Below are positions 1-11,270 of a DNA stretch of 64,000 bases, in pieces; the first letter of the stretch is position 1, and each line of letters begins with the position of its first letter. Position numbers and translations under genes: made by a program. This stretch comes from Litomosoides sigmodontis (taxonomy: Eukaryota > Nematoda > Chromadorea > Rhabditida > Onchocercidae). Where the stretch lies: the NCBI GenBank assembly GCA_963070105.1, contig OY718806.1, positions 7,461,865 to 7,525,864 of the forward strand. The letters run 5' to 3'. Under the pieces are notes generated by a model. It ran no database searches, had not been told where the DNA came from, and worked only from the letters and a program-made list of their open reading frames with translations.

Positions 1-58
1 AATTTGTATAATTTAGAATTGTCCCAACATTTCACATTCTAAATTAAAATGTTTCAAG

Positions 59-3000
59 ACAAAAGAATTGGATTCTTTCTTGACGTGTGCTTACCATACA
101 TCTATTCCCGGCCCAGGCGAAAGTTTGCTTATCGAATCTAGTCCTGGTGTAAATGTTTGTTTTTTTCTGCATTCATGCATATATGTCTTTTGTTTCTATA
201 CATTCGATGAAAATTTCAAATCTCCACAATAACGGTAAAGACATCATTTATACCAAAGGTGTTTGGTTTTTTTGAGCCATCACTATTTTTATTACAGTAT
301 CAGAACAATTAAAGGCTAGGAAAAAAAATGATACATATGATCCTTTTACGGAAATTATTATTGTTTCAGTCTTATTCAAGAGCTATCGGATTTAATCTTT
401 CATTTGCCTTATTATTACAGAAATTGCAAGTAACTGTGCCAGATAGCGGTAGATTGCCTACTTTGAAAGAGGATAAATACATGCTCGAGTTTTACAATGC
501 CATATCAGAAAAGCAAATGATTGCACTGTATGCAAGGTCTATTATTCCCTTTAAGTTATTCCCTTTAAGGTTTCTGCTTTATTACTTCAAAAGGCTTTGA
601 AAATATTTTACGAGTATGAAATTTTGTATTTGCAGCTTATTGAAGGAGCGGCGTATTTTATTTACGAGTACGAAGTTAAGTCAACTTTCGTCATGTATAT
701 TTGCTGCTGCAGCACTACTATATCCAATGCATTGGCAAAGCCTTTTCATTCCTGTACTTCCTGCTGATCTGATTGACATGCTGATGTAAATTTACTGTTT
801 TTTTAGCTTCTTTTAGTTTATCCACTTTTTGTCTCTGTTTTTGGAAATTCTTCATTGTTAATGTAGTATGATTGTTCTTGTTCGTCTATTATAACTTGTA
901 CGGCGTGTTTATTTCCGCACCATATCCTCTTGCAGCGCATTCACATGATCAGTAGAGTTGCTATAAAATTTTCAAAAAGAGTACTCTACAAGTTGTCCTC
1001 TCATTTTTAGTTACCTGTTAATTCAAGTTGTAAACATTCTGATCGTGGTTGTTGGTCACTGCACTAGCACTGTATTTTCGGCTTGTTTAAAGCCTACTAC
1101 TCTTGCTGTGCTTCCAATAAAATCCTCATCTGAATTGCATTACTGTGTATGTGGGGATTTTTTTCTAGTAGTGATAAAAGTTTGTTTGGGGCTGGTAATG
1201 TCTAACTAAACTTTTTCTTAATTTCAGGGCACCAATGCCATATCTTATAGGCGTACCAAAGAGAATTTTGCAGGTTTGCCATATTTAATGTTTACTGTTG
1301 TAAGGAGCGGTAAAAACTATGACTTGATGATTTCTAACACATTTATTTTAAATCGATAAATTTCGTGTTTATAATCTAGTATGGAAGATTTCTGCTTTCT
1401 TGCGAGAATCTAATGTTATGTGTTGAATGACGTTTGAATCATTTGTTTCAAATTTCAATTCAGTCAGTGAAACAACTTGAGCTTGGCGATGTTATGATTA
1501 TCGACTTGGAAGAACGTACGCTGCAGTTTACTCATGACGATGTACAAGATTTACCAAATGAAGCATTGAGTATCCTTCGACATCATCTACACTCATCTCC
1601 CAACATGTTCATTTCTGATGGATTAGCTCGTTCTTTTCTCAGGTTAGTAATTTTGGATTATATTTAATATAGGTGAGTAAGGTATCCGTATACATTGGAT
1701 GAGGACTGTTTGTCAATATAAACACTCAGTAATCGAAAAATTCTGGATCATAATTCTTTGATTACTTGGCAATTTGTATTACAGGACAAACGTTTTTCTT
1801 TTCGGTGGTTACCATAAAGGTTTATCGTGCTCATCGTATTCTTTTTCATGGGATCGCCAAAAATTCATCCAGAATCAGAAACCTGGTCTTCAGGCTTATT
1901 TGCAGTCCTTACTTGGACAAGATGGTGTGCAATATCTTGAACGGGTGAGAATGTCTTACTGAACTATAATGCGAAAATTACACGAAAATTTCACTTACTA
2001 ACATCCATTTGACTTAACGTTTATATTCTATATTTTAATGATGAAGGTATCCTAGACTATTTTTACAAGTTGTTTTATTTGCAGTTCATCGATGAAAGGG
2101 TCGCAGCACTGAATTCTGGCGCACCAATTGATGATGAATTTGAGAAAGAGATTCGTGTTAATGAAATGAAATCATCGAAAACATCATATTTGGTATGTAA
2201 AAATTTTGGATTTCGAAAGATTTCCTAACCTAATCGTTTTATGCCTCCCAACTTCATTGTAATATTTTTAGCCTAAGTTAAATATATGAAATTGTTACAG
2301 AATCATCCAGAAATGTTTCATAATGCAGTAACTTCTGTAAGATTTTTATCAGTACTGCTGTTGTGGTTGCTGTGATTGTGCTAGTATTCCATTTATATTC
2401 AATTTCTGTTGAACTGACTTGTCAGTACATAAGAGGGGAGAGTCAGGAAGTTTTGAGATGTTTATGTTGATAAATTCTATATAAAACTACGTTCGCAGAC
2501 CTACTCCTCCTCTTTTTTCGTCTTTATTCTTGACGGTTTTCTTCAGTGTTGTGAATCCCTTGATAAGTAGATTATAAACCAATGTCATAATCTTTGTGGA
2601 TTCACTCTACATTTCACATTGTTGAAACATCGAAAATTCCACGTTCCCCTTACTATCTGTCTATTGTGTGTATGAGAAAAATGTTACACGCTGTCTACCC
2701 ACTAAGTTCCCTTTACATTTAGGTTCGGGAAAATGCTAATGATGTAATTGGTTTATTGAAAGATAAAGTTCATTCCATTGCGGTAAGTCTGTTTTAAACT
2801 TCGTTTTATTTCGATAAGACTACGCATATTGTAATTTCTGTAGCACGCGTAACTTCTGTTGTAAGCACCTTTAGTACTGCTTGTTAAAATTCAGGTTAGA
2901 TTAGTTTTTGTTAAAATTTGAAATCGAAAGTGAAATCAGTGTGAAAGATGACAGTACTAATTTGAATGATGTTCAGCTAAAAGAGCGCTTGGGTCGTTTG

Positions 3001-3563
3001 ACCTCAAAAGAAGTTCGACGGGTTTCTTCTAGAAAACCGCATCCTTTTTGCCACGATGAGGCGCTTTCATTCGACACACAGAAATGGATGACCGAAAGTA
3101 AGATGAAACCTGATGAGGTGTGACTTTAATATACTTTTAAAATATCTGGCAAAATTTGAGCACTGTAAGGAAATGTAAACTTTCTAGGAATTCTTTTTAA
3201 ACCTGATGCATTTCGCTGCCTTGTTAGGTAATCAATCAGCGGTGATAAGACTAAAACATAGAATCATTCGTCCTAATGAGGTTTATAAGTGATTTTTTCT
3301 AGACCACGTTGTCACGAGCAGTTGATGAGACAACTGATCTGATCGACTTAAGTGACAACTCATTACCATCAACGTCGAGTCATGGAGCAGTTGCAAGAAC
3401 AACGATTACAAATTCAGCAAAACTTGTAGACACTCCGCAACACCATCTGTCGTTACAATCCCTGAACTTCGATCCATTCGCACAGTTACCATCAATCGCC
3501 TCCTCACCACCAAGTCCTGCTAATTGCAGTGTTCCTAGAGACCGTTGGCAACGTTTTGATTGA
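59..3563 (+). CDS. rme-4: DENN-domain Rab GEF, connecdenn/DENND1 type (RME-4-like), 5'-truncated by window edge
   Basis: Eleven exons in one continuous frame: 59-148, 421-536, 636-785, 1228-1273, 1464-1642, 1785-1944, 2085-2192, 2301-2336, 2723-2782, 2905-3117, 3303-3563 (472 residues plus TGA). The DENN core is unmistakable: KERRILF, LYPMHWQSLFIPVLP, APMPYLIGVP and FIDERVAALNSG follow the order seen in vertebrate DENND1. The uDENN half lies left of base 1. Family members are GDP/GTP exchange factors for Rab35 on clathrin-coated vesicles and early endosomes; worm RME-4 acts in yolk-receptor recycling. The tail after the DENN domain is not conserved, but it has a clathrin-box-like LIDLS (about residue 399 of the fragment) and FDPF (about 442), an AP-2 ear motif. 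The start of exon 2905 (TAG acceptor) and the 36-base exon 2301-2336 are the least certain junctions; both keep phase 0. Confidence 0.9.
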
Positions 3564-5443
3564 TTCTATTCACAATTTATTCATTCATCTTTCTCTCTTT
3601 AATGATGCAGTTACAGATTCGCTGCTTTATATAACACTGTATCTCGTTTGACAACTGTATGGAGAATGATCTGCATGATCATTGATAATTTCCTACAGTT
3701 TTCGACCACAACTATATTTTTCGTATAGAATATTACTCCTGCATAATTTTAATAATGTATACCAATGTCACTGATAACACGTAAAGTCTTGTTACCCTTT
3801 CCTACGGGTATCTACTTATCCTAGTAAAACTGTTATCCATTCATGTATTTCTTTTTGTTCACGAATCTCAATACACAAATAAGTTTAGGGCGTTGGTGTT
3901 CGAATTTATGTACAAATGTTAGGCTTTTCTAGAACGAGATTGTAGGGTAGTGAGATTTCTAGAATCGGATTGTACATTTGTAAAACGAATAATGCAAATC
4001 TTTGTTAATCGATTATATTTATGAAAGAGATAAAACAATTTACGGAGTTATGGCTTTATGGAACGGTTTATCCGTTTTTCGTTCAAGCTTAATATTCCGG
4101 GTAACTAATCTGCTTGAAGTTTTTTCTTGCACAAAATGACTCGTCACATCGTACTACTCTGATTTATCTTCCTTTGAAAAGTTCAAGCAGTTGGACAATC
4201 AAATATTGGGAAAAGAATGGCACCAATAAAACATTGCCCACAAGCGATATTATGAAAAGCAGTGATACACTGGTATGCATCAATGAAAAGCATAAGTGAT
4301 GGCGAATTTTACGCAAATAAAATTCATAAAAACAATCACATGCGGAAAGTTATACAGGAAATGTACATCAATCATAGCAACAAACTGAAAGTTAATAACA
4401 ACATCTATAAACTATTCCAAGCAAAGAAAGATGCCTTAAATTCTACCATATTCTAAAAATTGCTAATACACGTCATTCGAATACCGATATTAAGAAAGCA
4501 AGCGTTGTTCACGGAATGGAAGATATAGCGTGGCAAATGAACATATTACCTAAAAATGAGTATACGATGAAGTATCATTCGCCATAACATATAAAGACTG
4601 AAAATAAACCAAGAGTACCAGTAGAAATTCCATCAAAGCTTCCATCAAAGTGAAAGAGTTGCCTACATAAGAGAAGGTGGAAGAATTTACGGCGTCAAAT
4701 TTTAGATGAAGAGGAAACCCATAGTATTAGTAGTCTTGATGGATGTTGAAGAGTTTTCGTCTCAAAACTAGAAATGAAAACGTTTGTGGAATGGTTTTGA
4801 AACTGAATCAAGATCTCTGAAGTTCAAACAAAGTAACTGCACTGGTTATAGTCTTCAAATGAATGGTGGGCAAACGCCGAAGGCATTCCTTATTTAACCC
4901 AGTAGCACAAACAGATTACCATTAAATTTATCACCGTCCTACCAGTATTTTTGCTCGGTTGATAGATTTCACAAAAACTATAGCTGTATATTTAAGTCTT
5001 TTGGAATCAACGTAATTTCTTTTTTATGAATATCTATACCTAAAATCTGAAAAATTTTGTAATTACAGCAATAGAAGAAAAAATTCTAAAACCTGAAATA
5101 GCATATCTCTATTAAACTAATGTGAAACAAATTACTGCCTGATAAGTATGTAGCAAACCAATCTTAAAGATGAGAAAAATGATTAATGCAAAAATCTAAT
5201 AACAGAGAAGATTCAAGTGACAGAAGAAAGTTGTTTCTACAGATTTTACACAAAATGTTGCATCAGTTCAGCATTAAACTCTGAACACGACTCTTCAGAC
5301 GGAAATATATCAAAAAAAGTTGAACAATTACTCAAGGGATTCGACAGTTTCAAATTTTAACCGTTGGATGGTTTTTAAGGAAAATATGTTTCACGGCAAC
5401 ATATTTATCTAGGAATTGGAAACAGTGACGATAGAAATTATAA
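3564..5443. other. intergenic, between convergent genes
   Basis: This stretch separates the 3' ends of the DENN gene (+) and the RhoGAP gene (-), so it holds both 3' untranslated regions. Open frames of 61-64 codons at 4114-4299 and 4262-4456 lack splice context and recognisable composition. No conserved gene is visible. Confidence 0.6.
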
Positions 5444-7051
5444 CTAAAGCTTAGTGATCTCGTTTGGTTTGTTCAAATCAATTATAGATTTTGGTTTATA
5501 AGGCAAGGGGGGTTTAGATAATGTATTGTAACTTTCAGCTCTCGATAATGTTCCAGCATGCTGATGGCAAGAATCAGTACCCAAATGTACTACGGTACGA
5601 TTGTCCTTTGTACATGCGACTGGAACGGGCGAATTATGGTAAATCTCAACTGAATTTCGATTTCGCAAATCAGGTTGCAATATTTTAGCAACTTCTTGCG
5701 AACTGTTATGCTCCACGGAATCAACAGCGGAAGTTTGAAATCCTCCATCCGGTGTAGATGATCGCATCATATTACGCGGTGGCGGTGGACGTAATGGCCG
5801 GCCTGGTTCGTGATAAGAACGGGTCATTTGCTGTTGCAAATTATCGCATACTTCAACATTGGTTGTACAACCATATTCAGCCATCGAATCATTGGATGCA
5901 ATTGAAGGACTTTTGCTAATAAAATTATTCAAATTTTCTAAACTTGACGACGTCTCCTCCACACTATCATTGCAAAGATTTGAGTGATTAGATGTACAAT
6001 TATTACCACTGCTGTTACAATTTGAATAACCTGTAACAGGTGGTGGTGGTGCTGGCCATTTGGGACGAGTTCGTAAAGTGGAAGAAGTTGATGAAGGCTG
6101 TGACGAATGTTGTACTGATTTTGTGTTACGCAACTGTACTGAATTCTTGCAAGAATTGCTTTAAAAAAAATGATTAAATACATTTTTGTTGTCGAAAGAA
6201 AGTTTTGCAACTTTCAAACATACTGAGTAAAGCAAACAAAGATGAAAAAAGTTTAAACTTTTAATGCAAACTACAAACAAGAATAAAAATAAAAAACGAT
6301 TGCAATGGGAACTATATCCTAAAGACAATACTAATTCCGAACTTTAGTAGCTTACCTATTGCTTTGTGTATGATGAAGAGCGGTGTGCTGTTGCCCTTGT
6401 GTACCACAAGCAGCTGCACGATCTCCACTTCCAAAGTTATTCGTTACATCGGACTTTCGTTGCAAAAATGAGTCAAGCAGCGGCGAAGTGTAGCTGAAGT
6501 TATCTGTAAATACAAGTTTCAAAACAGAGCTGACATTTTAAAAGTGCATGACAGTGATGGACCATAGCCTACCAGCTCCTTCACTTGAACTAATGAAAAA
6601 CTATCTCACTTACCTGAGACAAACTGAAGACACAAAATTAAAAAGAGCGTAATTAACAAATTAGTAATCATGTTGCCATACATAAAAACTGATTTCAGTT
6701 CGACGTATAGATGACTCAGTTGAAATTTAAATAGTAATTTTCATTTCAAACTAATGGATAATTCTTCGAATTAAAAAAAGGGACAAGATAATCAGTTGGA
6801 GTGTCATCATGTCAAATAGTAAACTTAAGCATAAAAACTGATAAGTTCATTTAAAAAATTACAGTTTGGAAAAAAAAAATCGGCATTAATTATTAATGTT
6901 TCCACCAATTTCGAACCAAGTATGTTCTCTGATTCAATACCACTACCAGCATCAATCAAATTCGGCCCGAAAACGATCGATAAATTTCCCACACTCATCC
7001 TGCAATAAAATTGAGGTGTTTTTGTTTGAGATTTTTTTGTTTGCATTTTTG

Positions 7052-7091
<40 letters not shown>

Positions 7092-9608
7092 TGAAAGAAA
7101 TCACTTCGTATATTCCTCGTAATCCAATATCAACTGCAAAAACTTGATCAAATAAGCAAGATTGTATCGATTTGCTTCTGGCATCAAAGGAAGAAGTCGA
7201 TATATAGCTTCCTTTCGATAATCTGGATCTCTCCTTAAAATTATTACATGTACGAAAACACAGTTGCATAATATGAATTATTTACCATGTTTTAAGCGAA
7301 GTCATAAATGGGTACGTAAGTTATACAGTGTGTGTGAGTAGGAAGAATAATTTGGCAATGTTTCGTAACATCTCCCTGAAACCGATGAATTAATTACACA
7401 AATAATAACTTACTTGGCAATGACAACCCACTCTGAATGAAGAGCATGAGTCATTAATGGTTCAGGAAGTTCACGAAGATAGCATTTTAGAACCGAACAC
7501 ACTGAATGAGGATCATTAATGTATTCAGCAATTTCCAGCGAATCATTATTTATTTGATGTGCATCAAATGCTGCTTTGAGGCGTCTAATCCGGCTATTGT
7601 TACCGCTCACTCGAAAAAGGCCCTGGAAATCAGGTGTCATAACTCAGGTTACCTATTTCCAAGTATACAGTGAATTAAGAATGCGCCAAGAACAATTTCT
7701 GATTGGACCACAGTCACTGTGAAAAGTCTGAGGGAAACATGCATTGTTCGTATTAAAATTTGAAATTCAGAAACCTTCTCCTGGAAACCTTGATACTTCA
7801 GAATAGAGCAACACACTTCAAGGACAAATGCCACTGAACGGTTGGAACAACGTAAATGATCTTCGAGATGGCATCCAAAGACAGGGCGATTAGGATATGA
7901 AGCTAAAAAATACAAAACCTCGAAAAACATCGAGTGATAAAGTAATGTGAAGCATGAAACAGGATCTTCTGACGAGTACGCAGAGGATGTAAATTAATTT
8001 GTCGACTGCTGACAGTTATCACTTAAAAGATTTTGGAGGTATCCAGTACGGTAGACATTTGTAACTTGTGTTATGATGAGATTCAAATCGGCGCTAGAAC
8101 CGCATTGACTGGGGTAGAATTCATAATATAACAAATCATGTCTAATTTGATATGGTCTTACCGATCTTCCTATCGATTTCAGGTATGATATTTTCCAGTT
8201 TCTGCAAGGCTGTCCGATAATATTCGGTTTGTAAAAGAATCAATTCTTTGTAAATACCAGCAATTTCAGCTTCCCTTGACAGCATTACGAAAATATCCGT
8301 AAAAATGTTGTCCTAAATGCAAAAAAGTGTACTTATTGCAGTTATTTAACAAACCACTTCACATATGAACAGTTCCTCACCTAATACAAAAAACTAACCT
8401 TATAAGATTCTAATTTAAGCTGTAAGGCATCATATTCATCCTGGATTTCCTGCGCCTTTGACTCATCATGATTTCCCTGCTTACGTTTCCTGCTAACTTC
8501 AACATCAACAACTGTGCGCGCTAGTTTTTCTTTTGCTTTCGACAAAGCCTTGTCATCTTCCACACATTTCGCAAAAGCATCAAGAACGCTATAATGTGTG
8601 TAATATACGAAGAACACTATATTATGCGTAACCTAATGTTATTTCATCCATAGTGTGTGCAACCGGTTTATAATAACATTTATACAAACCTTTTCTCAAT
8701 CAACTGATCTGTGAGGATTCGTTCTTCGAGAATTACACCCATGGCGTCACCATACAGCTTCAGTGTATCAGCAAGGACAGATGGCTGCAAACGCGGATAA
8801 ATATTTTCCAATTCTTTTGCATCCGTAAGTAACTGTTGCCAAAGACCAAATTCATCTAATCGCCTCTACAAAACACTATGCTTTTTGATAGCATATCATT
8901 AGCTGTAGCTTCTAACTAAACAAGTGACTTCTTTTAAACAACTTTCAGGTAAAAATGTTCCTTATACTTTTTTTTAGCTATAGAACTGAGAAACAGAAAA
9001 GCCTATGGAACAGAAACAACAATCAGTTTTCTGTAAGAATAACTAAAACTTTTTGCCTCGAAAATTTCAAAAAACTAAATTAGAAGTCACGAGCAAAGTT
9101 ACTACACCTTCCGCTTATCAACAGCTTCCTCTCTGTTGACGGTCTTTATACAATTCTGCAAATTTTGTCGTGTGTTTTTTACCGCTAAAATAATTTTTTG
9201 GTTTTTTTGTTCGACATGACTTACACTCTGCAGTTCGTCTTTTTTCTCAGACCTGAAAGAAACATTTCCAACAAAAGACGATTGCAATTAATAAAATTTT
9301 TAAAGTTGGCACACCAAACGATTTTTAATTATTCAGGCTTATTTCTCTTGCAAGGGATGATTTCCGGGTCTTGCACGCTTTGTTAGTGCCCTACAATTAT
9401 TACTTTAGGTCACTCAGAAAAATTAAGAAATAAAGTCTAGACTTCCAATCATCATCCAGTTTCGCTTAGCGATAGCAAACAGAGTTTAGTATTATCGATC
9501 TGTATTTCGTACAGAAATGCAGAAGATAACATACAATCCTACAGACTGTTGCAAATTTTCCTGCATGCGACGAGCTCGTCGCTGCAAACCCTCTCGCATC
9601 TTCTCCAT
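5444..9608 (-). CDS. BAR-domain RhoGAP, ARHGAP17/ARHGAP44/SH3BP1 (RICH) type
   Basis: Eleven exons from high to low coordinate: 9535-9608, 9108-9252, 8690-8865, 8399-8588, 8162-8312, 7775-7902, 7414-7622, 7105-7233, 6863-6999, 6356-6503, 5444-6158; total 2202 bases, 733 residues, all phases consistent. Residues 1-250 form a coiled, charged BAR module with the family's spacing. The RhoGAP domain (about 255-445) carries the arginine finger in GLFRVSG (Arg292), the LKCYLRELPEPL helix and NLSIVFGPN (Asn406, Asn414). It should stimulate GTP hydrolysis by Rac/Cdc42 on curved membranes, with vertebrate relatives at tight junctions and dendritic spines. The last exon encodes a 238-residue low-complexity tail with SH3-ligand runs (WPAPPPPV, RPLRPPPPR, KPPLPYKPK). 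The start was chosen as the ATG just after a strong acceptor at 9649-9650. A short upstream ATG frame (six codons, then a stop) sits in the leader. All GAP catalytic residues I looked for are present. Confidence 0.93.
7050..7092. repeat. (TA)n microsatellite in RhoGAP intron
   Basis: A TA dinucleotide run broken by a single C near its left third lies inside the roughly 100-base intron between exons 7105-7233 and 6863-6999. It makes up nearly half of that intron. Confidence 0.95.
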
Positions 9609-9648
9609 CTTTCTTCAGTTCTTAATTCCGTTCATGGAAAACAAAATC

Positions 9649-9650
9649 CT
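9649..9650 (-). other. probable trans-splice (or leader cis-splice) acceptor of RhoGAP gene
   Basis: The minus strand reads GTGTTTCAG followed by a 40-base leader and the ATG at 9608. Nematode spliced-leader acceptors look like this. A cis-spliced 5' UTR intron would look the same. Confidence 0.5.
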
Positions 9651-11245
9651 GAAACACAAAAATGCTTAATAACGACGTATAAATGAGTGAATATTGCGAA
9701 TCAGTCACTAGACATTCATACTTAGCTAGAATTTGCCATTAATGTAGCGTAAAAGAATGAAATAATTCGCTGTTGAATTTAAGACTGAAAGCATATGAAA
9801 TGGCTACTGAAAGCAAACCAATAGCGGAATTCTTAGGGGTAAAGGAGGAGGGAATTGAAACGTCAACTATTAGGCATTGAACGGAATTACGAGCATTCAA
9901 ATTTATATATTAAGTTGAAGCAAGAACAGGTATTAGCAAGAAATGCGGAAGACTGTGTTACGATGGACTGAGAAGACAGCTAGGGAACAACTGTCAAAAT
10001 GCGAAACAAAGAAAACGAATGGCTGAATACACGAGAGGACCGTGAAATTTGTATTCAGAATTAAGGGAGTTCGAAATAATCTAACGCCAAGTGTGTCGAC
10101 CTCTGTCAGAGTTTTCATTATCCAGATCATCATTTCCATCTTAAGCAGTACAGATTTGACTAAAATTAATTATTATCAACATCCGGAGCAGTACCCGGAG
10201 GTTAACGGTTCCCACCTACAGCGTTGCCACGCAATCCCTCGTGAGATGTGGCTTTTCATTAGGATCCAGCGGGGCCGGAGAAGAAAGCAGATGGCCTGAT
10301 GAGTTTTTTTCATGTTCGATCATGGATTGGTTCGCTTCCCCGCATGTTACTTTGTGTCGGAAGGTCTTGCTTGCTAAGTGTTCCTGAGCACTTTGCTTTT
10401 CATCATTCCCCATTTCGGTGCTTCTGACCTTATGTATATCGCTATTTCTCATGGAGAGCATAGCTGTTCTAGTGTTCTGTTTTATCAAATGTTGGTTACA
10501 AATTTTTCGTGTTTTCGTCACTATCGTGGTCAATTTGTACGTAATTAAGTGTACTCTGTGGTAAGCAAATATCACATCCCGGTTCGGATGACATCACAAA
10601 TTATGAATCTTTGAACGACTACGGCGAAGTACAGTAAGAATTTTTGTTGTCAGCATACCCTTAGTTAACAGAAATGCAATAATAAGGCATAACGATGTCT
10701 ACAAGCTGTCTGTTGGACGCTTTTTCAACTTACAGTAGTCCTCTTGCGTGTGGATTTATCGGGTAGCATTACATTCCGTTGTGATGAAATAAATTCAAAT
10801 TTACAAGTACTTTTCATTCAATGTGAACATTGCTTTCATGAAGTCGGTTAAGTAATATAAAACAAGACGTTCTGGAGCTGGATTATATTTCTCCCTTGCA
10901 TCTACTGTTGACAGCAAATATCAATATTTGAAGAACTACATAGGGACAGGAAAACTAACAATATCACTGTATATCAAGAACAGGAACAGTAGTTGCAGAA
11001 TGATTTTGCGTGAAGTTAAAGATTTAAGTTTTAATTTTTCGCGATTTTTATCACAGGATATGGAAAGTTTTTAATTTTTAAAAACATTGCCCAACAAAAC
11101 ATTTAAGGCAACCGCAAAATATACTTGGTGCTGTGTGATAAGGTGTTTAGTTAATTCTACTTGTAAATTGAACTTGTTCTCTTTATGCGTTTTTCGATTG
11201 TTGCATGTTGAGTTAACTTCCGCTTTTGCTGGCATGAAAATTTTT

Positions 11246-11247
11246 AG
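11246..11247 (+). other. probable trans-splice acceptor of PH-PDZ gene
   Basis: ATTTTTAG ends 23 bases before the chosen ATG at 11271. An overlapping out-of-frame ATG at 11267 gives a three-codon frame (ATGAATGAATGA) that ends inside the real start region and could lower translation. Confidence 0.5.
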
Positions 11248-11270
11248 ATTTGATAATTGCGAACAAATGA

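Larger units (their letters stand above)
9609..11270. promoter_or_regulatory. shared upstream region of divergent RhoGAP and PH-PDZ genes
   Basis: The two flanking genes point away from each other, so both promoters should lie here. I cannot name specific sites. A minus-strand open frame at 10216-10575 (ATG-to-stop part about 80 codons, polar, slightly more GC-rich than its surroundings) has no splice context and no family I recognise, so it is not called as a gene. Confidence 0.5.

Noticed and set aside
10216..10575. 119-codon minus-strand open frame
   Set aside because: It starts with a non-ATG codon. The ATG part is about 80 codons, with no splice sites, no hydrophobic or domain pattern, and it lies in a promoter region.
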